Assembly: GCA_002705305.1 (NCBI GenBank)
Contig: PAHW01000035.1
Span: 1-64,000 of the forward strand
DNA: 64,000 nucleotides
Direction: 5' to 3'
From: Acidimicrobiaceae bacterium
GTDB taxonomy: Bacteria > Actinomycetota > Acidimicrobiia > Acidimicrobiales > Poriferisodalaceae
The translations under genes and the position numbers were made by a program. Within the stretch, counting starts at the first letter, position 1, and each line of letters starts with the position of its first letter. Below are positions 26,655-35,153 of this stretch, piece after piece. The notes beneath the pieces were generated by a model, which made no database searches, was not told where the DNA came from, and saw only the letters and a program-made list of their open reading frames with translations.

Positions 26655-28154
26655 ATGCGGAACGAAGGACGCGACCTCGCATCATGGGTAGATCGCTGGG
26701 CTGGACATCAACCCGATGCACCCGCTATCGAATTCGAAGGAACGGCCGCTAACTTCAGCGAGTTATCACACCAAGTTGGATCCGTAGCCGATTGGCTCTA
26801 TGAACGAAACATCGCCAAAGGTGACCGGGTCGCGTGGTTAGGTCCAAATCGCCCTTTGGTAATCGAATTAATTCTTGGTTGTGCTCGTCTCGGAGCGATC
26901 TTTCTTCCCTTGAACTCTCGACTACTTGTTTCGGAACACCAGTGGATTATTCAGAATGCAAACCCGTCAATCATAATTACCGACCCCTCATTTTCTGACC
27001 ACGCTCACGAAGCGGCGGGAAACATTCCGGTGTACGCGATTGATGAACAAGCATCGCTCAACGGTAATTCCACCGCTCCCCGACTCGGAGATGCGGCCGA
27101 CCCGTTGTTACTGGCCTATACCTCGGGAACCACAGGCGAACCAAAGGGTGCTCTCCTTAAACAAACCGCGCTAATGGCGAATGCAGTCAATAGCGCTCAT
27201 GCACACGATTTAACGCCGACCGATCGATTTCTTACTTTTCTCCCGTTGTTTCACGTGGGCGGACTCAATATCCAGACTCTTCCAGCTCTTATGGGCGGTG
27301 CAGCGGTTCTACTCCACCGAACGTTCGATCCCCAACTGTGGCTTGAGGATGTCGAAAGATGGAGACCAACTTGGTCGCTGTTCGTTCCAGCAACGTTAAA
27401 CGCGGTGAGTACACATCCGAAATTCCCCGATACTGATTTATCTTCGCTGCGCGGTTTAATGGCGGGGTCTTCCGCCATCCCCGAAGCCGCTACGCGGCCA
27501 TTTTTTGAAAGAGGCATCCCCGTAGGTCAGATTTATGGCTCCACGGAAACCGCTCCAACCGCAATCGTTTTAAAGGCGGACCAGGCAGCTAACCATCCCG
27601 GCTCGTGCGGAAAACCGTCGACGTTGTGCGAAGTTCGGATCGTCAACGACAGCGGCATCGACACCCAAGCAGACATTCCCGGCGAGTTATGGATTCGCGG
27701 GCCGAACATCCTCCAGGAGTACTGGGCGAATCCTGAAGCCACCACCGAATCGATTACCGATGGTTGGTTTCATACCGGTGACATCGGACATGCCGACGCG
27801 GACGGCTGGATCTACATCGATGATCGCAAGAAGGACGTCGTGATTTCTGGAGGAGAAAATATCTATCCGGCAGAACTGGAGAACGTGCTCGCCGACAGCG
27901 AGCTCTTTCTTGAAGCGACAGTCGTTGGGCAAGCTGATCAACAGTGGGGTGAAATTCCAGTCATAGTTGGGGTCGCTGCGCAGAGCGCGCCACCAGAAGA
28001 TCAAACGGTCTTGAAGCTCTTTGAAGGTCGGTTAGCTCGCTTTAAACATCCCAGGAAAGTGATCTGGGTAGAGACACTTCCCCGAAACGCTATGGGCAAG
28101 GTTCTAAAACACGAGGTTCGAGATTTAATCGCGGACCTTGTCCGCGATGATTGA
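26655..28154 (+). CDS. AMP-dependent acyl-CoA synthetase/ligase
   Basis: 499 residues of the ANL superfamily. The P-loop LAYTSGTTGEPKGALL covers about 153-168. GQIYGSTETAPTAIV, the hinge region DDRKKDVVISGGENIYPAE and the C-terminal catalytic lysine in LPRNAMGKVLKHEV are all present, so the enzyme is intact. It activates a carboxylate with ATP and CoA; the chain type is not evident. It starts 10 nt after the NicX-like gene without a clear ribosome site, which suggests coupling. It would feed the crotonases scattered in this region. Confidence 0.9.
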   Translation: MRNEGRDLASWVDRWAGHQPDAPAIEFEGTAANFSELSHQVGSVADWLYERNIAKGDRVAWLGPNRPLVIELILGCARLGAIFLPLNSRLLVSEHQWIIQNANPSIIITDPSFSDHAHEAAGNIPVYAIDEQASLNGNSTAPRLGDAADPLLLAYTSGTTGEPKGALLKQTALMANAVNSAHAHDLTPTDRFLTFLPLFHVGGLNIQTLPALMGGAAVLLHRTFDPQLWLEDVERWRPTWSLFVPATLNAVSTHPKFPDTDLSSLRGLMAGSSAIPEAATRPFFERGIPVGQIYGSTETAPTAIVLKADQAANHPGSCGKPSTLCEVRIVNDSGIDTQADIPGELWIRGPNILQEYWANPEATTESITDGWFHTGDIGHADADGWIYIDDRKKDVVISGGENIYPAELENVLADSELFLEATVVGQADQQWGEIPVIVGVAAQSAPPEDQTVLKLFEGRLARFKHPRKVIWVETLPRNAMGKVLKHEVRDLIADLVRDD

Positions 28155-28246
28155 CCGATTCTCATACACCTTCTGAATAACGGAGACGGAACCACGGCAC
28201 GAGCAACCTGATTTCACGGTTGTTGCCTGGTCCTTAATCCCCGGTT

Positions 28247-29371
28247 GTGCACTCGGCTTCTGATCTGAGTACGGTGCCCAGCGTGATTCACAGCGACCGC
28301 ATACTCATGGGCCCCGGTCCAAGTAATCCGTATCCAGAAGTAATCGAGGCGCTCACCCGTCCGGTTCTGGGGCATCTGGACCCAGAGTTCATTTCGCTTC
28401 TCGACGAGACAAATGAACGCTTACGAACTGTGTGGCGAACTTCCAACCTTCTTACGTTTCCAATAAGCGCTACCGGCTCAGCCGGAATGGAAGCCGCTTT
28501 TGTCAATTTCGTACAAACAGGTGACGTAGTGGTCGTTGGAGTCAACGGGGTCTTCGGAAATCGGATGTGCGATGTTGCAGCGCGCGCCGGAGCAACAGTT
28601 ATCCCTGTGGAAGCAGAGTGGGGCCAAGCGATAGATCCCCAACGACTTTTAGACGCTCACCCAAACCCTCAAATAATTGCAGTGGTGCATGCCGAAACAT
28701 CGACCGGTGTGCGCAATGACATCGCCCCGTTAGGTGCCAACAAGGGTGGGGCGCTGTTAGTCGTCGACTGTGTGACTTCTTTGGGGGGTATCCCCGTATT
28801 AATCGATGACTGGAACGTCGATATCGCTTATAGCGGTACCCAGAAATGTCTCGGAATTCCACCAGGTTTGGCTCCATTAACGGTCAGTGAACGAGCGATG
28901 GAACGAGTAGTGCCGACTCCGCAAAGCTGGTATCTCGACCTCAACATGATTAAGGACTACGTGACGGGTGATGGGACTCGCGCCTACCACCACACCGCTC
29001 CTATTTCCATGCTCTATGGGCTACACGCTGGACTGGGTGTCGTATTGGAGGAGGGCCTCGATCAAGCGTGGGAACGCCATCGATTGTGCGGCGACGAACT
29101 ACACCGACGTCTACCCGAAATCGGTTTCGGTTTATGGGCTCAACAAGGCCACCGTCTCCCAGAGTTAACCACGGTCACCTTGCCTGAAGGCCTCGACGAC
29201 GTCGAGGGTCGGCGAACGCTTCTCGAACGTTACGGCATCGAGGTGGGCGGAGGTCTTGGACCGGTGGCCGGCAAAGTTTGGCGCATCGGTTGCATGGGCC
29301 ACACAGCACGAATGCGCAACGTGAAGATGCTGCTCGGCGCGCTCGAAGATTTAGTTACCGCGACCCGATAA
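28247..29371 (+). CDS. PLP-dependent aminotransferase of the alanine-glyoxylate/serine-pyruvate family
   Basis: 374 residues, class V fold. The N-terminal ILMGPGPSNPYPEV, the ATGSAGMEAAFVN loop, the cofactor aspartate D174 in VVDCVTSLGG and the Schiff-base lysine K200 in AYSGTQKCLGIPPG are visible. The C-terminal YGIEVGGGLGPVAGKVWRIG closes the family pattern. It transfers an amino group among alanine, serine, glycine/glyoxylate or a similar pair and could link to the glycine genes of the window. GTG 28247 is preceded by TAATCC at a 6-nt spacing, one base from the leaderless pattern. Confidence 0.88.
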   Translation: MHSASDLSTVPSVIHSDRILMGPGPSNPYPEVIEALTRPVLGHLDPEFISLLDETNERLRTVWRTSNLLTFPISATGSAGMEAAFVNFVQTGDVVVVGVNGVFGNRMCDVAARAGATVIPVEAEWGQAIDPQRLLDAHPNPQIIAVVHAETSTGVRNDIAPLGANKGGALLVVDCVTSLGGIPVLIDDWNVDIAYSGTQKCLGIPPGLAPLTVSERAMERVVPTPQSWYLDLNMIKDYVTGDGTRAYHHTAPISMLYGLHAGLGVVLEEGLDQAWERHRLCGDELHRRLPEIGFGLWAQQGHRLPELTTVTLPEGLDDVEGRRTLLERYGIEVGGGLGPVAGKVWRIGCMGHTARMRNVKMLLGALEDLVTATR

Positions 29372-29397
29372 AGCTGTGCCGCGACCGGTCGACAGCT
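29372..29397 (+). terminator. Possible terminator hairpin after the aminotransferase gene
   Basis: AGCTGT and ACAGCT pair directly after the stop codon around a 14-nt loop that can itself fold (ACCGGT). There is no U-tract, so termination would be of the tail-less type or this is only a hairpin. Confidence 0.25.
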
Positions 29398-29451
29398 GCC
29401 GCATCATTGTCGAGTCCTGCGACGAGTGAACTGCGGTAGAGCCCGACCGAT

Positions 29452-30348
29452 TTATTCCGAATCGGTTTCCCATGGAGCCGGCCCATCCATAGAAGGATCG
29501 GTTCGACCCTCTAGCCAGCCATTGAACTTTGCTTGCCGTTTTTCAATAAAGGCTGCCGCACCTTCGCGGGCATCTGGAAGGTGATCGGTGACCGCTGTTT
29601 TCGCGGCAATCTCGTCAAGAGACTGATCCCAAGTAAGTTCGGCGGCCAGATGGATCGAACGCTTGAGCATTCTCATCGCGACTTGTGGTCCGTCAGCAAG
29701 TTCCCGAGCTAACGCGAGCGCACCCTCCATGAGACTGTCGTCGGCAACGACTTCGTGCACCAGCCCCAGTTGGAATGCGGTTTCGCCATCAACGATTCGT
29801 TTGCGCATCATGAAGTCCATCGCCTTCGCCACGCCCAGATGCTGCACCAACAACCATTGGCCGCCCTCGTCAGGTAATAATCCGAACCTGAGAGTCGCGC
29901 TTCCTAATTTTGCGGATCGTGACGCGATGCGAAAGTCGCACGCCAAAGCGAGAGAAAATCCTGTTTGTATGGCAAAACCGTTGATCGCAGCGATAGAAAT
30001 CTTGTCGAGGTTGCGGACCGCTGTATTTACCGCTTGAGATATAGCCCTCAAGCCGTTGTAGGTACCCGAAGGGTTGTGGTGACCATGATGGATCTGCGGA
30101 ACTTCAACGCTTTCCCCGCCGTGGCCTTTTAAGTCATCTCCTGCCCAAAACGCCGCACCTTCACCAGTAAAGAGAATTATCCGAATCGCGTCATCCATCT
30201 GAGTTTGCGTTAGGAGTTCAACCAAATCACGTTTCATTGCTGCTGTAGAGGCATTAAGGCTCTCGGGACGGTTAAAGGTGATAATCAAGATTCCTGGTTC
30301 TTCGATCGCAGTTCGAAATCCGCAGTAGTCGCCTTCTTGCACTGACAT
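29452..30348 (-). CDS. Enoyl-CoA hydratase/isomerase family protein
   Basis: 298 residues. GEGAAFWAGDDLKGHG and NGFAIQTGFSLALACDF are crotonase landmarks. Both classical hydratase glutamates are replaced (GFSLA and KLGSATLRFG). A PDEGGQW segment in the position where isomerase-type crotonases carry an acid hints at an isomerase. ATG 30348 is chosen over ATG 30360 because GGAGGAG lies just before it and overlaps the upstream ATG. A 29-bp inverted repeat 26 nt upstream is a candidate operator. Confidence 0.83.
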   Translation of the reverse strand: MSVQEGDYCGFRTAIEEPGILIITFNRPESLNASTAAMKRDLVELLTQTQMDDAIRIILFTGEGAAFWAGDDLKGHGGESVEVPQIHHGHHNPSGTYNGLRAISQAVNTAVRNLDKISIAAINGFAIQTGFSLALACDFRIASRSAKLGSATLRFGLLPDEGGQWLLVQHLGVAKAMDFMMRKRIVDGETAFQLGLVHEVVADDSLMEGALALARELADGPQVAMRMLKRSIHLAAELTWDQSLDEIAAKTAVTDHLPDAREGAAAFIEKRQAKFNGWLEGRTDPSMDGPAPWETDSE

Positions 30349-30373
30349 CTTCTCCTCCATGGAGCGATAGCTG

Positions 30374-30402
30374 GTCGTGAGATAAAGAATTTACCTCACG
30401 AC
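30374..30402. promoter_or_regulatory. 29-bp inverted repeat, candidate operator
   Basis: GTCGTGAG and CTCACGAC form perfect 8-bp outer arms, and TAAA and TTTA form inner arms around a GAA centre, with one mismatch between the arm pairs. It lies between the divergent crotonase (start 30348) and the hypothetical gene (start 30439) and covers TAAATT/TTATCT promoter-like sequence on the minus strand. The size and symmetry fit a TetR-type dimer site, but no regulator gene is adjacent. Confidence 0.5.
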
Positions 30403-30438
30403 TTCCAAACAGCGCTCCGGTTGGTACCGTCACTATTT

Positions 30439-30801
30439 GTGACAGATACCTCAGATGGGCCATTTGCCGCTTTTGAGGACTCCCTCATGCTGCGATTCGA
30501 CATACGTGGGTCCGAAGGCACGCGGACCCATTACATAACGCCCTTCGTTACAGATGGTCAGCGACTATACGTGTTCGACGAACCGAGTCACGACGCTGAC
30601 GCATTCACAAAGATGCTGCTCGAACAAACCGTAGAGATCAGCAGCCGATCGACCGGCGACCTACGTGTCGTAGCAACCGGACGACTCCCCCGAGAGGCTG
30701 AAGAACACTGGGCTCGGTCAGCTTGCACAGCAAAATTTCTTTACGACCAGGCTTTGCAAGATCTAGCTCAGTTGGGTCCTCTTGTAGTCCTTGGCACTTG
30801 A
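30439..30801 (+). CDS. Small protein, possibly a deazaflavin-dependent (Ddn-like) split-barrel oxidoreductase
   Basis: 120 residues from GTG 30439, with TACCGT 8 nt upstream. No confident family. The order of segments (MLRFDIRGSEGTRTHYITPF, then DGQRLYVFDEPS, then LEQTVEISSRSTGDLRVVATG and a final EEHWARSAC) is like that of Ddn-type F420-dependent nitroreductases: a GRxSGxxR-like loop, a DG turn, an NPxVxV-like strand and a closing W-R. This is pattern-level inference. It is followed by an LLM oxidoreductase that may also use F420. Confidence 0.45.
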   Translation: MTDTSDGPFAAFEDSLMLRFDIRGSEGTRTHYITPFVTDGQRLYVFDEPSHDADAFTKMLLEQTVEISSRSTGDLRVVATGRLPREAEEHWARSACTAKFLYDQALQDLAQLGPLVVLGT

Positions 30802-30905
30802 AAGACTGACCAGCCTCACCTAGGCCAGTTTCCAGTCAGGGGTTTTGTGCATGTCTCCCGAAAGTAGCGGTGCATTAACTATCTCGGTGCGCTAGGCAAG
30901 GGGTC

Positions 30906-31958
30906 ATGAAGGTTTCTATTGCATATGGAGGGCCCGCTTCGGGTCGAAAACGAGATTGGGATCAGCAAGTTGAGTTTTTGCGAGAAGCGGAACAGATGGG
31001 CGTTGACATCATCTGGTCCGCCGAAGCGTGGGGTATGGACGGAGTAAGCACATTGGCATATCTCGCTGCGGTCACCAAACGAGTGCAGTTAGGTACTGGC
31101 ATATTGCAAATTTCGGCGAGAGCTCCCGTAATGACCGCTATGACCGCCCTTTCTATGGCGGCTATCAGCGGCGACCGCTTCATTTTGGGTTTAGGCGTAA
31201 GTGGTCCTCAAGTAGTGGAAGGCCTCCACGGAGTCGGCTTCAAACAACCTCTCGGGCGTCTACGTGAAACCGTAGACATAGTGAAACAAGCATTTGCCGG
31301 GGAAAAGATCACTTATGACGGAGTCCACCATGTGTTGCCACTTCCCGGCGGGGAAGGCAAGGCCCTGCGTCTAGCTCAGCCGGCAAACGAGCAAATCCCG
31401 ATATGGCTAGCCACCCTCGGACCCAAGTCTCTGGAATACACAGGCGAAGTCGCCGACGGATGGGTGGGAACGTCGTTTGTTCCGTCGGCTTCGCAAGCCA
31501 CGATTGGATACATAGAGGCAGGCGCCGACAAGGCTGGTCGCGATACGAAAAGCTTTGAGTATCAAGCAGGAGGAGCCGTCCAATTCGGAGATGACATCGA
31601 ACAGCTGATAGCTCCTAGAAGACCTGGCGTGGCATTCACTTTGGGTGCTATGGGTTCTCCGACCACAAACTTCTACAACGACGCTTACCGACGGGGCGGC
31701 TTTGAAGATGAAGCGTTAGAAGTTCAGAAGTTGTGGATCGAAGGAGACCGCGAAAAGGCAGCCCAACAAGTTCCCGCCGAACTCATCCTGCAAACCAATT
31801 TTCTTGGATCAGCAGCACAAGTAACAGAACGAGTTCGCGCGTATCGTGATGCCGGGGTTACGGTTCTTCGCGTTCAACCTGAGGGCGGCGATGCGCAACA
31901 GCGACTCGACAGTCTGGGTGGGATCGTAGATATCGTCAGATCCCTCAACCAAGAATGA
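30906..31958 (+). CDS. LLM-class F420-dependent oxidoreductase
   Basis: 350 residues of the luciferase-like monooxygenase superfamily. QMGVDIIWSAEAWGMDGVST, LGTGILQISARAPVMTAM, SGDRFILGLGVSGPQVVEGL and PLGRLRETVDIVKQAFAG are typical of actinobacterial F420-dependent members. The substrate is unknown. AAGGGG lies 3 nt before ATG 30906, and an upstream TATCTC/TAACTA region may hold the promoter, so this gene has a short leader, unlike many neighbours. Confidence 0.87.
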   Translation: MKVSIAYGGPASGRKRDWDQQVEFLREAEQMGVDIIWSAEAWGMDGVSTLAYLAAVTKRVQLGTGILQISARAPVMTAMTALSMAAISGDRFILGLGVSGPQVVEGLHGVGFKQPLGRLRETVDIVKQAFAGEKITYDGVHHVLPLPGGEGKALRLAQPANEQIPIWLATLGPKSLEYTGEVADGWVGTSFVPSASQATIGYIEAGADKAGRDTKSFEYQAGGAVQFGDDIEQLIAPRRPGVAFTLGAMGSPTTNFYNDAYRRGGFEDEALEVQKLWIEGDREKAAQQVPAELILQTNFLGSAAQVTERVRAYRDAGVTVLRVQPEGGDAQQRLDSLGGIVDIVRSLNQE

Positions 31959-32062
31959 GCTCCTTGATAACTCCAGCGTCAACGGAGCAGATTTCGATCG
32001 AAGGCTGGAATAGCCTGTCTGTGATAGATACGTCTTGTCGAAAATCGGTTGGAAGTTAACCC

Positions 32063-32473
32063 ATGAGCCAATATTCAAATACTTTTAGCGACGAAGAACT
32101 GCGCGAACGTCTTAGCCCTCTTCAGTACCACGTGACTCAAGAATCAGGAACCGAACAGGCCTTCACGGGAGAAACCTGGGACGAAAAGAACACAGGGACT
32201 TACCACTGCGTGGTGTGCGGCGCCGCCCTTTTCTCGAGCGAGAACAAATTCGAATCGGGGTCGGGTTGGCCAAGTTTCTGGCAACCGCTCTCCGATGAGG
32301 TCGTCACTACCGAGATCGATAACTCCCACGGCATGGTGCGGGTCGAAGCGTTGTGCCACGCATGTGGAGCGCATCTGGGACACGTCTTCCCCGATGGGCC
32401 AGACCCTACGGGCGATCGTTATTGCATGAATTCAGCATCGATGCGTTTCGACACTGACAATCAGCGAGATTGA
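32063..32473 (+). CDS. msrB: Peptide-methionine (R)-S-oxide reductase
   Basis: 136 residues. Zinc-binding pairs C49-x-x-C52 (HCVVCGA) and C98-x-x-C101 (LCHACGA), the SGSGWPSFW substrate segment, and the catalytic C121 in RYCMNSASMRFD are all present. It repairs R-methionine sulfoxide in proteins. The catalytic residue is ordinary Cys, which is notable because some MsrB proteins use Sec and this genome appears to encode Sec. GGAAG precedes ATG 32063 by 7 nt. Confidence 0.94.
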   Translation: MSQYSNTFSDEELRERLSPLQYHVTQESGTEQAFTGETWDEKNTGTYHCVVCGAALFSSENKFESGSGWPSFWQPLSDEVVTTEIDNSHGMVRVEALCHACGAHLGHVFPDGPDPTGDRYCMNSASMRFDTDNQRD

Positions 32474-32490
32474 CGCTATAGACCGCTGCG

Positions 32491-32988
32491 TCAGCCCGTT
32501 AACCTCACACGGTCCTCGGCTGACGGGAACAAGTCAATAATCGCGTCATCTAATTCTTGTTTGACCCCCGCTAGCGGCAGGACATTAAGGACGCCCTGAC
32601 CTTGACGGATCAGGTCAATAATTTCTTCGCCGGACACAAGTAGGGGGGAAGAACCGTTAATGACCAGATTCGCCGAGGCGACGTCGGTTCCGAGGTTGTC
32701 TCGCAGGTAAGAAAAGACGTCTCTCACCATCTCAAGGCGTATCCCGGCATCGAGGAGCGTCTTTACGACCTTTAGCTCCAACAGATCTTGGTAGGAGTAG
32801 CTTCGTCTACTGCCGCTTCCCTCTGCATCAGCTAGAGACGGCCGGATGAGGTCCGTCCGCGCCCAATAATCCAACTGCCTATAGGTGATCCCTACTAACT
32901 CTGCAGTTCGTTTACCGGAGAAACCGGATTCCACTACGCCCTCAGTCACTGCTTTCGCCTCCGTCTTGGCCCTTTGCACTCTGATCAC
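32491..32988 (-). CDS. MerR-family regulator of the gcvH-FHA cluster (FtsR/Rv1828-like)
   Basis: 165 residues. An N-terminal winged-helix MerR domain (GKRTAELVGITYRQLDYWARTDLIRPS, then SRRSYSYQDLLELKVVKTLLDAG) is followed by a short helical C-terminal domain. In mycobacteria the gene in this position (Rv1828, FtsR) follows gcvH, garA and precedes a bifunctional nuclease gene; here the same set occurs in slightly different order. GTG 32988 is chosen because TAGTTT lies 7 nt upstream. The longer frame from 33045 would start inside the promoter. Confidence 0.85.
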   Translation of the reverse strand: MIRVQRAKTEAKAVTEGVVESGFSGKRTAELVGITYRQLDYWARTDLIRPSLADAEGSGSRRSYSYQDLLELKVVKTLLDAGIRLEMVRDVFSYLRDNLGTDVASANLVINGSSPLLVSGEEIIDLIRQGQGVLNVLPLAGVKQELDDAIIDLFPSAEDRVRLTG

Positions 32989-32995
32989 ATAGATG

Positions 32996-33001
32996 AAACT
33001 A
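32996..33001 (-). promoter_or_regulatory. Leaderless -10 element TAGTTT of the merR gene
   Basis: On the minus strand TAGTTT ends 7 nt before GTG 32988. Confidence 0.5.
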
Positions 33002-33104
33002 CGTCGGTGTGATGCAACAGTACGGCTAAAACCAATCCTCAGCAACCACCTTGCGCGCGATGTTTCGCGCTCTACGCGCGATAATCACCTGTGATTGCGC
33101 CCTC

Positions 33105-33608
33105 CTAGGGCTGAAAGTCGTCTGGAGTAACGTCGTCTAGGAACTGCTTGAACTCGTCCAGCAGTTCGTCAGGATCATTGTCCGATGAGTCATCCGCAGG
33201 ATGTGCCTCGAGAATCTGGCCGGCTTCGGCCAAAACTTCTTCCGACGCATAGATAGGTGTCGCCGTCCTTACGGCAAGCGCTATGGCATCACTTGGTCGA
33301 GCTGAAATCGTGTGGCTTTGGCCCGCAACGCTTAGTTCGATTTCCGCGAAGAACGTCCGCTCACGCAACTCTGTCACCACCACCTTTGCGACCGTTGCAT
33401 CAAGCTCGTCAAGCATTTGGACCAGCAGATCATGGGTCAACGGTCGTGCGAGCCGAATCCCTTCCATCCCTCGATGTATCGCGTGCGCTTCGGGAGTGTC
33501 GATGACGACCGGGAGAACTCTCCCCTGCCCATTAGTCTCCCTCAACAACACAAGTGGACTGTTCGAAGGCAATTCCACTTGCACCCCGAGCAACTCCATC
33601 TCGATCAT
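33105..33608 (-). CDS. Bifunctional nuclease family protein (BFN/DUF151)
   Basis: 167 residues. The DUF151 pattern is clear: LLGVQVELPSNSPLVLLRE, LPVVIDTPEAHAIHRGMEG, RPLTHDLLVQMLDELDA and ISARPSDAIALAVRTATPIYA. Family members have been described with RNase and DNase activity; the cellular role is not settled. The C-terminus is acidic. It lies in the conserved actinobacterial gcvH-FHA-MerR neighbourhood (Rv1829 equivalent) but has its own leaderless promoter. Confidence 0.9.
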   Translation of the reverse strand: MIEMELLGVQVELPSNSPLVLLRETNGQGRVLPVVIDTPEAHAIHRGMEGIRLARPLTHDLLVQMLDELDATVAKVVVTELRERTFFAEIELSVAGQSHTISARPSDAIALAVRTATPIYASEEVLAEAGQILEAHPADDSSDNDPDELLDEFKQFLDDVTPDDFQP

Positions 33609-33614
33609 GAACCG

Positions 33615-33620
33615 ACCCTA
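33615..33620 (-). promoter_or_regulatory. Leaderless -10 element TAGGGT of the bifunctional nuclease gene
   Basis: On the minus strand TAGGGT ends 6 nt before ATG 33608, which favours this start over the ATG four codons later. Confidence 0.55.
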
Positions 33621-33647
33621 GCCGGGCGCCGCATCAAATAATGACCT

Positions 33648-34112
33648 TCAACTCGTCGACGAGACCAAATAGAGCAACTTGAACTTGCCAATCTGCAACT
33701 CGTCCCCGTTGGTTAAAGCAGCGTCGCTCTCCCCTAGGCGTTCACCGTTGAGATAAGTGCCATTTAGCGAACCCACGTCACTGATGACGTAACCCGTGCT
33801 TCCTACCTGCAACTCCACGTGGCGCCGCGAAACAGTGATGTCGTCAAGAAATATGTCACTATCAGGATGGCGACCAACCATCATCTGCTCACCACTCAGT
33901 AAGTATCGAGTTCCAGCTTGATGTCCACTAGTCACGATTAGTACGGCTCCGCTAGACGGCGCCTGCATATCTAGGGTTCCGTCGATCCCTCCAAGAGTCT
34001 CAATTGATTCTGTGGTGATCTCCTCTTCCGCATTCAAGGGTCGACCGCAACTCGAACAGAATCTGGAACCCACAAGATTGACATGTCCACATTCATCACA
34101 TGATTCACTCAT
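33648..34112 (-). CDS. FHA-domain protein with N-terminal zinc ribbon (GarA-like)
   Basis: 154 residues. A zinc ribbon uses C5, C8, C19 and C22. A Thr/Ser-containing linker follows (TTESIETLGG), then an FHA domain from about residue 57 with GRHPDSDIFLDDITVSRRHVEL and SLNGTYLNGERL. The position equals mycobacterial garA, a phosphothreonine-binding switch that controls 2-oxoglutarate enzymes; whether this protein does the same is inference. GarA lacks a zinc ribbon in the form I recall. It starts 3 nt after gcvH with GGAG upstream, so they share a transcript. Confidence 0.88.
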   Translation of the reverse strand: MSESCDECGHVNLVGSRFCSSCGRPLNAEEEITTESIETLGGIDGTLDMQAPSSGAVLIVTSGHQAGTRYLLSGEQMMVGRHPDSDIFLDDITVSRRHVELQVGSTGYVISDVGSLNGTYLNGERLGESDAALTNGDELQIGKFKLLYLVSSTS

Positions 34113-34115
34113 CGG

Positions 34116-34508
34116 TTACTCCGAACTCTCTTCAGCGATAAAGGATTTGTACCCTTCTGCGTCCATCAAGTTTTCGAGATCCAAGCCTTGACTCGGCCGG
34201 ATAACACAAATCCAACCATCCCCGTAAGGGTCTTCGTTTACTAGCTCGGGTTGTTCCTCAAGTTCCTGGTTACTTTCCACTACCTCGCCTGAGACGGGGG
34301 CGAAAATATCGGAGACCGACTTCGTCGACTCGATCTCGGCGAAGGCAGAATTAGCCGTCACTTCCAAACCAACTTCTGGCAATTCGACGAAGACCACGTC
34401 ACCAAGGGCATCTTGAGCAAAATCGGTGATCCCTACGCGCACTGTGGCCCCTTCTACACGCACCCACTCATGGTCTGTGGAGTATCGAAGCTCGGCCGGG
34501 GTATTCAT
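34116..34508 (-). CDS. gcvH: Glycine cleavage system H protein
   Basis: 130 residues with the lipoylation site K63 in [15 protein letters not shown] and the N-terminal [12 protein letters not shown]. It carries the aminomethyl intermediate between GcvP and GcvT. It is encoded away from gcvTP, in the pgsA-gcvH-FHA-nuclease-MerR cluster shared with mycobacteria, and has no riboswitch of its own. TAGGTT lies exactly 6 nt before ATG 34508, so the mRNA is probably leaderless. Confidence 0.95.
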   Translation of the reverse strand: MNTPAELRYSTDHEWVRVEGATVRVGITDFAQDALGDVVFVELPEVGLEVTANSAFAEIESTKSVSDIFAPVSGEVVESNQELEEQPELVNEDPYGDGWICVIRPSQGLDLENLMDAEGYKSFIAEESSE

Positions 34509-34514
34509 GACTCA

Positions 34515-34520
34515 AACCTA
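34515..34520 (-). promoter_or_regulatory. Leaderless -10 element TAGGTT of gcvH
   Basis: On the minus strand TAGGTT ends 6 nt before ATG 34508. Confidence 0.55.
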
Positions 34521-34543
34521 TCCCACAGCACCAACAAGTGAAC

Positions 34544-35146
34544 CTACCCCGCGGCTCGATCTGATCGTCCAGCTCTGCCTTCGATCAGGGCATCTCGAGC
34601 AGCTGGGACATAACCAAAGGCCGACCAGTAATGAATTGGTAGGCCAACAAGAACGCACACCCAAGCGCCTATAGCGAAAAGTGAAGCCACCACCACGTCA
34701 CTCTCACCAGCAAGGAAAAATGGGAAAGCAAACATCAACAGGAAGGTTCCTGTTTTCCCCCACCATGTAACTTCGATTTTTCGGGCACCCACAGCCGCAA
34801 GAACTACGGCGATTACCGCGACCAAGCCTTCCCGTATTAGCGCCAACAGCGCAATCCATCCCGGTACCGAGCCGTCGACCCAAATAGCAAAAACGCCGAC
34901 CAATAGCATTATGCGGTCGGCCGTTGGATCAAGGATCTTCCCCAGTTCGCTTATCTGATTGAAGCGGCGAGCGATGTAGCCGTCTACCCAATCACTAGCG
35001 CCTAAGGCACCAAGCAAAAGCGCAGCGCCCCAACGGTCTTCTTTGGAAAAAAGGAGCCAAAGAAATAGTGGTACGCACCCCAACCGAACGAGGCTAATCA
35101 GGTTTGGAACGGTGAAAGGTCTCCAACCCTCGTGCTGTTCAGACAT
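34544..35146 (-). CDS. pgsA: CDP-diacylglycerol-glycerol-3-phosphate 3-phosphatidyltransferase-type enzyme
   Basis: 200 residues, an integral membrane CDP-alcohol phosphatidyltransferase. The signature DG-x2-AR-x8-G-x3-D-x3-D is read in WVDGYIARRF, ISELGKILD and PTADR, followed by several hydrophobic helices. It makes phosphatidylglycerol phosphate or a related lipid. It sits beside gcvH as pgsA2 does in mycobacteria. ATG 35146 is chosen because TACGAT lies 7 nt upstream; the longer frame to 35167 runs into the promoter. Confidence 0.88.
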   Translation of the reverse strand: MSEQHEGWRPFTVPNLISLVRLGCVPLFLWLLFSKEDRWGAALLLGALGASDWVDGYIARRFNQISELGKILDPTADRIMLLVGVFAIWVDGSVPGWIALLALIREGLVAVIAVVLAAVGARKIEVTWWGKTGTFLLMFAFPFFLAGESDVVVASLFAIGAWVCVLVGLPIHYWSAFGYVPAARDALIEGRAGRSDRAAG

Positions 35147-35153
35147 TGTTTGC

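Noticed and set aside
32063-32473. MsrB as a third selenoprotein
   Set aside because: The catalytic codon encodes Cys (RYCMNSASM) and no in-frame TGA is present.
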